Shown piece by piece: positions 5,467 to 10,497 of a stretch of DNA of 10,497 nucleotides (within the stretch, counting starts at the first letter, position 1; every line of letters starts with the position of its first letter). Made by a program: the position numbers and the translations under genes. The DNA is taken from the NCBI GenBank assembly GCA_023248835.1, contig JAHFDU010000121.1:1-10497 (forward strand). The letters are read 5' to 3'. The notes under the pieces are model-generated. The model was not told where the DNA came from, searched no databases, and was given only the letters and a program-made list of their open reading frames with translations. The DNA is from Myxococcales bacterium. GTDB lineage: Bacteria; Myxococcota_A; Polyangia; Palsa-1104.

Positions 5467-6402
5467 TTACCTTGGAGCCAAGTACATCTCCAGAATTGCT
5501 TTTTGCACGTGCAGACGATTTTCAGCTTGCGAAAATACCGCAGATTGCGAACCCTCGAGCACGGCCTCGGTGATCTCTTCGCCGCGGTGGGCGGGCAAGC
5601 AGTGCAGGACCATGGCACGCGGCGACGCTTGCGCCAGCAGCGCCTCGTCGAAGCAGAAGCCGGAAAAAGCCGCAGTCCGTGCCCGTTGCTCACTCTCCTG
5701 CCCCATCGAGGCCCACACGTCGGTCGACAGCACATCGCGCCCGCGCGCGGCTTCGATCGGCGTGCGTACGATCGAAATTTTGGTTCGCCGATCGCCCTTT
5801 TTTTTCGCGCGCTCGAGCACCGTAGGATCCGGGTCGTAACCCTCCGGACAAGCGAGAGTGAGCTCGAGACCAAGCAGCGCACAGGCCTCGATCCAGGAGT
5901 TCGCCATGTTGTTGCCGTCGCCGAGCCAAGCAAAGCGAGCGCCGCCGGGCTCGAGAGCGGAGACGCCCAATCGCTCTTGTACAGTGTACATGTCGGCCAG
6001 CACCTGGCAGGGATGAAGCAGGTCGGTCAACCCGTTGAGCACTGGCACTGGCGAAAAGCGCGCCAGCTCCTCTGCCACTGCATGGCCGAAGGTGCGTACA
6101 ACGATGCCGTGGCAATAGCCACCGAGTACGCGTGCAGTGTCGCGCAGCGGTTCGCCGCGACCAATCTGGGTACCGTCGCGCACCAAGTAGACCGCGTGGC
6201 CACCGAGTTCAAACATGCCGACTTCGAAGGAGACACGGGTGCGAGTCGAGGCTTTTTCGAAAATCATACCGAGCGTGCGGCCGGGCAGCGTATGCTCAAG
6301 TTCGCTGCGGGCACGTTTGGCTTTAAGTTCGACAGTGCGTGCAAACACGCGCCGGATTTCGTCGGCGGTGAGATCAAAATGAGAGAGCAGATCCCGCTTC
6401 AT
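5467..6402 (-). CDS. argF: Ornithine carbamoyltransferase
   Basis: This enzyme transfers the carbamoyl group from carbamoyl phosphate to ornithine to form citrulline, in cytoplasmic arginine synthesis. Its 311 residues show the carbamoyl-phosphate loop STRTR (52-56), HPCQ (130-133), the ornithine-binding DVWASMGQE (228-236) and the catalytic HCLPAHRG (267-274). Length and order are normal for the family. The ATG at 6402 shares one base with the argD stop (TGATG); a GTG at 6405 would add one residue and give a GTGA overlap. Placement directly after argD makes an arginine pair, and the J-domain gene follows 5 nt downstream. An A8 tract followed by GGG (5798-5805, coding KKKG) reads as A AAA AAG in frame. 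No product frame of note follows a slip there. Confidence 0.95.
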   Translation of the reverse strand: MKRDLLSHFDLTADEIRRVFARTVELKAKRARSELEHTLPGRTLGMIFEKASTRTRVSFEVGMFELGGHAVYLVRDGTQIGRGEPLRDTARVLGGYCHGIVVRTFGHAVAEELARFSPVPVLNGLTDLLHPCQVLADMYTVQERLGVSALEPGGARFAWLGDGNNMANSWIEACALLGLELTLACPEGYDPDPTVLERAKKKGDRRTKISIVRTPIEAARGRDVLSTDVWASMGQESEQRARTAAFSGFCFDEALLAQASPRAMVLHCLPAHRGEEITEAVLEGSQSAVFSQAENRLHVQKAILEMYLAPR

Positions 6403-7619
6403 CACTGTAGCGCGGCGTCGAGGGCAGCGACGCCCTGATCTAGTTCGGCTTCGCTGACGATAAACGGAGGGGCAAAGCGCACCACGGTGCCGCCAGCGAC
6501 GGAAAGCAGAACGCCGCGTTCGCGAGCGCGGGCGACGATCGGTGAAGCGTCCTCGTCGAGCGCCAGTCCGCGCAAAAGTCCGACGCCACGTACACCTTTG
6601 GCGCGCGCATGTTTGGCAACCAGCGCCGACAGTTTTTTTTCTAAGTAGGATCCGCGTGCCACCACTTGCTCAAGCAGCTTTTCCTCTTCGATGGTGCGCA
6701 GGTTTTCCAAAGCAGCAGCGCTCGCCAGCGGATTGCCGCCGAACGTCGAAGCGTGTGAGCCGGCAGTGAGTGCTTGCGCGAACTCTTCTCGCGCCAAAAT
6801 GGCTCCGATCGGCACCCCCCCTGCAAGACCTTTGGCGAGTGAAATCACATCCGGCGCGACGCCCGCCCTGTCAAAGCCAAACCAGTGGCCGGTGCGTCCG
6901 ATGCCGGTTTGCACTTCGTCGAAAATGAGTACTGTTCCAGTTTCGTTGCAGCGCGCGCGCAGTGCTTGCAAAAAACCGGTTGGCGGCTTTCGAATGCCGC
7001 CTTCGGCCTGGATCGGCTCAATGATCACGGCGCAGGTTTTTTCGCTGATGGGGTCGAGCGCACGTCGATCATTCTCGTCGGTGGGAAACGGCACGATGCG
7101 CGCCCACTCGACCAGCGGGCCAAAACCGGAGCGATATTTTTCCTGTCCGGTCAGCGCCACCGTGGCGATCGAACGACCATGAAACGATCCTTCGAACGAA
7201 AGAATTTCCACTCGATCGCTGTGGCCGCGCACCGAGGTCTGAAAGCGTTTCGCCAATTTTATCGCCGCTTCATTGGCCTCAGCGCCCGAGTTGCAAAAAA
7301 AAGCGCGCGTCGGCCCCATTCCGCGTGCCAATTCGGTCAAGCGCGCCGCCAGCTCAATCTGCGGCGCGTTGAAAAACAAATTCGAAACATGAATCAACTT
7401 ACTTGCCTGCTCGGCGATCGCTAAAGTCAGACGAGGATGGGCGTGGCCAAGCGGACAAGCCGCGATGCCAGCGGTGAGGTCGAGATATTTTTTGCCGGCG
7501 ACGTCCCACACTGTCGAGCCTTGGCCGCGTGCGAGCACGATCGGCGCCTGCTTGTAGTTGGGAGTCAGTACGCGCGCCGCGGTGGCGATGAGCTCCTGCT
7601 GTCGCTTTTCGTCATCCAT
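6402..7619 (-). CDS. argD: Acetylornithine aminotransferase
   Basis: This PLP-dependent class III aminotransferase converts N-acetylglutamate semialdehyde to N-acetylornithine in arginine synthesis; relatives also act on succinyl-diaminopimelate. In its 405 residues are the cofactor-phosphate motif CNSGAEANEAAIKLAK (109-124), SFEGSFHGRS (141-150), EPIQAEGG (201-208), IFDEVQTGIGRTG (232-244, with the PLP-nitrogen aspartate at 234), the Schiff-base lysine in SLAKGLAGG (K263) and HASTFGGNP. The N-terminal LTAGIAACPLGHAHP (48-62) is the usual GIA-x-LGHAHP segment. It starts 61 nt after yraN, without a clear Shine-Dalgarno, and overlaps argF. Being next to argF favours ArgD over an ornithine or GABA aminotransferase. 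A8 and T8 homopolymers (6633-6640 and 7295-7302) lie in the coding region. Confidence 0.93.
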   Translation of the reverse strand: MDDEKRQQELIATAARVLTPNYKQAPIVLARGQGSTVWDVAGKKYLDLTAGIAACPLGHAHPRLTLAIAEQASKLIHVSNLFFNAPQIELAARLTELARGMGPTRAFFCNSGAEANEAAIKLAKRFQTSVRGHSDRVEILSFEGSFHGRSIATVALTGQEKYRSGFGPLVEWARIVPFPTDENDRRALDPISEKTCAVIIEPIQAEGGIRKPPTGFLQALRARCNETGTVLIFDEVQTGIGRTGHWFGFDRAGVAPDVISLAKGLAGGVPIGAILAREEFAQALTAGSHASTFGGNPLASAAALENLRTIEEEKLLEQVVARGSYLEKKLSALVAKHARAKGVRGVGLLRGLALDEDASPIVARARERGVLLSVAGGTVVRFAPPFIVSEAELDQGVAALDAALQ

Positions 7620-7680
7620 AGAGGTAGGACTTTAGCGGAAAATTAGACTGAAATCACGTTGCGGAGCATGACGCATACGT

Positions 7681-8019
7681 CTACGAAAACGCATCGACGA
7701 GGTGGGTCAGTTCGTCTCCTGCAATCGCGATAACATCGAAACGGCAAATGCGATCGCTAAGTTTGTGGCGCGCCAAGAAATGCTCAGCCGCTCGCAAGAT
7801 TCGCCGCTGCTTGAGCGTAGTGACGGTCTCCTCGGGCGTGCCAAAATCGCTGCGGCTGCGCGCGCGCACTTCGACGAACACCAACGCCTCACCGTGCTCG
7901 CAGACCAAATCGATTTCGCCGCCGCGACAGGTGTAGTTGCGCACGAGTGTAGAATAGCCGCGCGCGTGTAAGAATTTTTCTGCAGCGCGTTCAGCGACCG
8001 CGCCCGCTTGGCGAGACAC
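7681..8019 (-). CDS. yraN: YraN/UPF0102 family nuclease-fold protein
   Basis: This is a small protein of the UPF0102 family, whose fold belongs to the restriction-endonuclease-like PD-(D/E)XK group; its cellular role is poorly defined. From GTG 8019 it has 112 residues, with GAVAERAAEKFLHARGY (6-22), then RGGEIDLV (32-39) and LVFVEVRARS (46-55), which supply the acidic core residues E35, D37 and E50. A TTG at 8052 in the same frame would add 11 residues and overlap rplS by 29 nt. GTG 8019, 4 nt after the rplS stop, gives the usual family N-terminus and is preferred. It follows rplS directly; in many related genomes an rnhB gene lies between the two, and none is present here. Confidence 0.88.
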   Translation of the reverse strand: MSRQAGAVAERAAEKFLHARGYSTLVRNYTCRGGEIDLVCEHGEALVFVEVRARSRSDFGTPEETVTTLKQRRILRAAEHFLARHKLSDRICRFDVIAIAGDELTHLVDAFS

Positions 8020-8023
8020 GAGG

Positions 8024-8437
8024 TTACTGGGGAGGCAATTGACTGGGATCAACGCTCGGCGCGATCAGATCAACCGAGATGCCACTGCGCTCTTTGATGC
8101 GCGCCGCTTTTCCGGCCAAATCGCGCAAATAGTACAACCGAGCCCGGCGAACCCGTCCGCGAGCGATCACTTCGATCTTGTCGATGCGCGGCGTGTGCAG
8201 CGGAAACACTCGCTCGACGCCGACGCCGTAACTGACTTTGCGCACCGTAAACGCGGCGCGCACGCCCGCCTTGGTTTTGCGAATCACCACGCCCTCGAAC
8301 GCCTGCACGCGCTCTTTTTCGCCTTCGCGAACCAGCACGCTGACCTTTACCGTATCGCCGACGCGAAAGTCAGGATGCGCGGTCTTGCGCAGTTGCCGCT
8401 TTTCGACTGCCGCTAGAATTGGTGTGACATCGCTCAT
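8024..8437 (-). CDS. rplS: 50S ribosomal protein bL19
   Basis: bL19 is a component of the large ribosomal subunit at the interface with the 30S subunit. The 137-residue product has the family segments PDFRVGDTVKVSV (22-34), RVQAFEGVVIRK (43-54), TVRKVSYGVGVERVFPLHTP (64-83) and the basic RGRVRRARLYYLRDLAGKAARIKE (93-116). It is about 20 residues longer than E. coli L19 because of a C-terminal tail ending in DPSQLPPQ. A good Shine-Dalgarno AAGGAAG (8443-8449) lies 5 nt before ATG 8437. It sits 14 nt after the SPOUT methyltransferase gene in the trmD operon, its normal context. Confidence 0.97.
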   Translation of the reverse strand: MSDVTPILAAVEKRQLRKTAHPDFRVGDTVKVSVLVREGEKERVQAFEGVVIRKTKAGVRAAFTVRKVSYGVGVERVFPLHTPRIDKIEVIARGRVRRARLYYLRDLAGKAARIKERSGISVDLIAPSVDPSQLPPQ

Positions 8438-8451
8438 TTTGGCTTCCTTCG

Positions 8452-9030
8452 CTACTGCCCCTCAAAAGGAGCGCCATTCTGACGATCTCCGTAGAGACGG
8501 TCAAGCATAATCGCTACTGCCGAGCGCACTGAGAGGTGGTTGTAGTCCGAGCTGGCTTGAATCGGGCCGAGCCGCGTCGGGCAGCGTGCCATCACCTCAT
8601 CGGCGAGTCCATGGCCAGTGCCGAACACCAAAAGCAGCCGGCCCTCAAGCGCCAAGTCACCGCACCGTGTCACCTGCTCGCTTGGGCGCGCCGCGGTAGA
8701 GACCAGATGCGGTGGCTTGCGGTCGCGGCTGATTTGCGCCACCGCGTCGTCGAGCGTTGCCACCACCCGCACCCGCTCGAGTGCCTGCCGACGAAAATCA
8801 TTCATCTCGGCCCCCTCGTCACGCCAGTGGCCAAGCACGCGCTCGGCCAGCTGTCGTTGCGCAGCAACGGGATGGACAACAAAGTAGCCGCCAAGATTGT
8901 AAGTGCGGACCGAGCGGGCAATGTCATGCAAGTCGAGGTTGGTCAGCGCGGTCGACACGATGCGATGGTGTTTGTCATACACCGGATGGTGAACCAGCGC
9001 GACGTACGCATCCTCGGCACGCAATGTCAC
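8452..9030 (-). CDS. SPOUT-type RNA methyltransferase next to trmD
   Basis: This 192-residue protein belongs to the SAM-dependent, TrmD-C-terminal-like RNA methyltransferase family (Pfam Methyltrn_RNA_4), which often lies between trmD and rplS in Deltaproteobacteria and some other deep groups. Its substrate is, to my knowledge, undefined. Visible marks are ALVHHPVYDK (11-20), TALTNLDLHDIARSVRTY (27-44), the glycine loop LLVFGTGHGLADEV (133-146) and the highly conserved DYNHLSVRSAVAIMLDRL (162-179), which resembles the SAM-binding trefoil knot of SPOUT enzymes. The start is a GTG overlapping the trmD stop (GTGA, 9027-9030), so the two are translationally coupled. The family call is firm; the methylated RNA and position are unknown. 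Confidence 0.87.
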   Translation of the reverse strand: MTLRAEDAYVALVHHPVYDKHHRIVSTALTNLDLHDIARSVRTYNLGGYFVVHPVAAQRQLAERVLGHWRDEGAEMNDFRRQALERVRVVATLDDAVAQISRDRKPPHLVSTAARPSEQVTRCGDLALEGRLLLVFGTGHGLADEVMARCPTRLGPIQASSDYNHLSVRSAVAIMLDRLYGDRQNGAPFEGQ

Positions 9031-9746
9031 AACGTTTCCCCGTCGAGCAGACGACGATCTTCTGCGCTGAGTACCAGTTTTTCAAATAGATCGGGCCGCT
9101 GTTTCTGTGTCAGGCGCAGCGCTTGCAACCGGCGCCAAAGCCGAATTTTTTCGTGATTTCCCGAGAGCAACACGTCGGGAACCCGCATGCCACGAAACTC
9201 GGCCGGCTTGGTGTATTGCGGATATTCGAGCACGCCGGCCTCAAAACTCTCGTCGACAATCGAATCGGCGTTGCCGAGCACGCCGGGCAGGCGGCGCATC
9301 ACGGCATCGATCACCACCATGGCGCCGAGCTCACCGCCCGACAAAACGTAGTCTCCGATCGACAACTCTTCATCGACAAGAGTACGAACACGATGATCAA
9401 ACCCTTCGTACCGCCCGCAAACAAAAAGCAAGTGCGAATGGTTGGCCAGTCGCGCGGCATCGGCGGCCGAAAACACTTTTCCAGTCGGCGACAGCAATAT
9501 CTTGTGCGCCGGACCGCGCACCGCCGCCGCTTCGAGAGCCGCACAGAGAGGCTCTGGACGCATCACCATGCCGGCACCCCCTCCGTAGGGCGTATCATCG
9601 ACGGTGTTATGCCGATTGCCACTGAAGTCACGCGGATTGACAAAATGAAAAGCGATCTGACCACGCTCGACCGCGCGGCCGAGAAGGCTCGGCGACAGCA
9701 CCGATGAAAACATCTCGGGAAAGAGCGTGACCACATCAACGATCAT
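9027..9746 (-). CDS. trmD: tRNA (guanine-37-N1)-methyltransferase
   Basis: TrmD methylates N1 of G37 next to the anticodon, using SAM, and so prevents +1 frameshifting. The 239 residues show LFPEMF (8-13), VDDTPYGGGAGMVM (49-62), CGRYEGFDHRV (110-120), the knot segment SIGDYVLSGGELGAMVVIDAV (129-149) and EYPQYTKPAEFRGM (174-187). R151 matches catalytic R154 of E. coli. The residue matching catalytic D169 is E166 (in VDESFEAG), a conservative change. The ATG overlaps the rimM stop (ATGA, 9743-9746), and the stop overlaps the next methyltransferase gene. The order khpA-rimM-trmD-rplS is the standard ribosome/tRNA operon. Confidence 0.96.
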   Translation of the reverse strand: MIVDVVTLFPEMFSSVLSPSLLGRAVERGQIAFHFVNPRDFSGNRHNTVDDTPYGGGAGMVMRPEPLCAALEAAAVRGPAHKILLSPTGKVFSAADAARLANHSHLLFVCGRYEGFDHRVRTLVDEELSIGDYVLSGGELGAMVVIDAVMRRLPGVLGNADSIVDESFEAGVLEYPQYTKPAEFRGMRVPDVLLSGNHEKIRLWRRLQALRLTQKQRPDLFEKLVLSAEDRRLLDGETL

Positions 9747-10237
9747 TCGGCATCCTTCAAATCAACCAAGCCGGGCGGCGGATCGCACACCACCCGCCGG
9801 GCTTTGACATCGACTGCTCGCACCATCGCATCCACCAGCGGCAACATGAATTCGGTAGCACCCTTTATCACCATCACCTCATGCGCGCCCGAGTGAAAAA
9901 CCGAGGTCACTGTCCCAAGCCGCGCGCCCGCACTGTCGAACACCTCACAACCAACCAAATCATCCACATAAAACTCGCCCTCGCCAAGCGCGGGCAACGC
10001 CGCTCGATCGGCAAAGATGAACTGCCCACGAAGCAGGTCAGCTTCATCGCGCGTGTGTACACCTTCGAGCAGCACCAGAAAATCGTCGCGCTCAGGCCGC
10101 ATCGCGCGCACCACAAATTCCCGCGCGCCGATGAGCAGGCGAGACAAGGTGGCGAAGGATTCTGAGCTCACACGCACGCGCAGTTCGCCGCGCACGCCGT
10201 GCGCACGCGCGACCCGGCCCACCTGCAAGCGTCCCAT
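9743..10237 (-). CDS. rimM: Ribosome maturation factor RimM
   Basis: RimM binds protein uS19 and helps mature the head of the 30S subunit. The 164 residues comprise the N-terminal barrel, with VGRVARAHGVRGELRVR (6-22), and the C-terminal PRC-barrel, beginning EFYVDDLVGCEVFD (88-101) and including GARLGTVTSVFHSGAHEVMV (104-123) and the closing DPPPGLVDL (152-160). Length is normal. It starts 4 nt after khpA and overlaps trmD by 4 nt, so it is likely translated with both. Confidence 0.95.
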   Translation of the reverse strand: MGRLQVGRVARAHGVRGELRVRVSSESFATLSRLLIGAREFVVRAMRPERDDFLVLLEGVHTRDEADLLRGQFIFADRAALPALGEGEFYVDDLVGCEVFDSAGARLGTVTSVFHSGAHEVMVIKGATEFMLPLVDAMVRAVDVKARRVVCDPPPGLVDLKDAE

Positions 10238-10241
10238 GCGG

Positions 10242-10490
10242 CTATTCGAGAATTTCGAGCACAGCGCGGCGATTGAGCTTGGCCGCCGCAGTCCAAAGCA
10301 GCGTTCGCATGGCGCGCGCCGTCCTTCCCTGCTTGCCGATCACCTTGCCTAGATCGGCTTCGGCGACCTCAAGCTCATATACGCTGGCGCCGTCCTCTTC
10401 CAGGACGTCGACGAAAACCTGATCCGGATGATCGACCATGGCGACGGCCATGAATTGAATCAGCTGCTTGAGAGAATCGTCTGCACTCAT
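10242..10490 (-). CDS. khpA: KH-domain RNA-binding protein KhpA
   Basis: This 82-residue single KH-domain protein is of the KhpA/YlqC type, a small RNA-binding protein usually encoded between rpsP and rimM. The RNA-gripping GxxG loop is in LGKVIGKQGRTARAMR (47-62), preceded by the typical first helix LKQLIQFMAVAMVDHPD (7-23). The start ATG at 10488-10490 leaves only 7 nt of upstream sequence in the window, so its Shine-Dalgarno is only partly visible. rpsP would be expected next, outside the window. It is the first complete gene of the minus-strand operon here. Confidence 0.93.
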   Translation of the reverse strand: MSADDSLKQLIQFMAVAMVDHPDQVFVDVLEEDGASVYELEVAEADLGKVIGKQGRTARAMRTLLWTAAAKLNRRAVLEILE

Positions 10491-10497
10491 CGACAGT

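Noticed and set aside
5503..6438. 311-codon plus-strand open frame opposite argF
   Set aside because: The minus strand has every ornithine carbamoyltransferase motif; the plus frame shows no family features.
7669..7680. GACG-CATA-CGTC dyad between yraN and argD
   Set aside because: The arms are four bases long with no neighbouring promoter of quality. It is likely chance.
1..10497. CRISPR arrays, insertion sequences, tRNA genes, attachment sites
   Set aside because: No spaced direct repeats, transposase genes, terminal inverted repeats, or tRNA-like cloverleaf sequences were seen. The window is almost entirely filled by identified genes.

Overview
The window looks like a GC-rich, myxobacterial-type (Myxococcota, formerly Deltaproteobacteria) chromosome. 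The grounds are the gene order khpA-rimM-trmD-(SPOUT RNA methyltransferase)-rplS-yraN, the methyltransferase family between trmD and rplS, and two regulatory-style proteins around an Hsp70 paralogue that are typical of that group. This assignment is inference; there is no rRNA or other decisive marker here.

Left part (1-1537, plus strand): the end of a bacterial microcompartment (BMC) gene cluster. Two different EutN/CcmL-type pentameric vertex proteins overlap by 4 nt and are followed, also overlapping, by a class II (fuculose-phosphate type) aldolase. The aldolase carries an extra C-terminal tail ending in an amphipathic helix that looks like a BMC encapsulation peptide. The aldolase would be cargo that cleaves a sugar phosphate (or related substrate) to an aldehyde inside the shell. 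The rest of the shell and the aldehyde-handling enzymes are not in the window.

Middle part (1540-5461, minus strand): a dedicated Hsp70 module. In transcription order it holds a J-domain protein with an N-terminal regulatory-like domain, a 239-nt gap, a divergent DnaK without the usual C-terminal tail, and a TPR-like protein joined to dnaK by an ATGA overlap. The J protein and the TPR protein share an approximately 41-residue domain (F-x-L-S-R-x-D-G core). This links the proteins on both sides of the Hsp70. The gap holds a 13-unit in-phase hexamer array whose plus-strand reading is a His-Gly repeat, and a possible extended -10 promoter that would give dnaK a nearly leaderless mRNA.

Right part (5467-10490, minus strand): a tightly packed housekeeping operon. 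In transcription order it holds khpA, rimM, trmD, a SPOUT RNA methyltransferase, rplS, yraN, argD and argF, running on into the J-domain gene. khpA, rimM, trmD and rplS serve ribosome assembly and tRNA modification; argD and argF serve arginine synthesis. Many junctions are 1-4 nt overlaps, so translation is probably coupled along the operon. The BMC operon and the minus-strand genes converge with only 2 nt between stop codons and no clear terminator.

The most notable items are the BMC aldolase with its probable targeting tail, the J-protein/Hsp70/TPR module with a shared domain, and the phased His-Gly repeat in the only sizeable intergenic gap.
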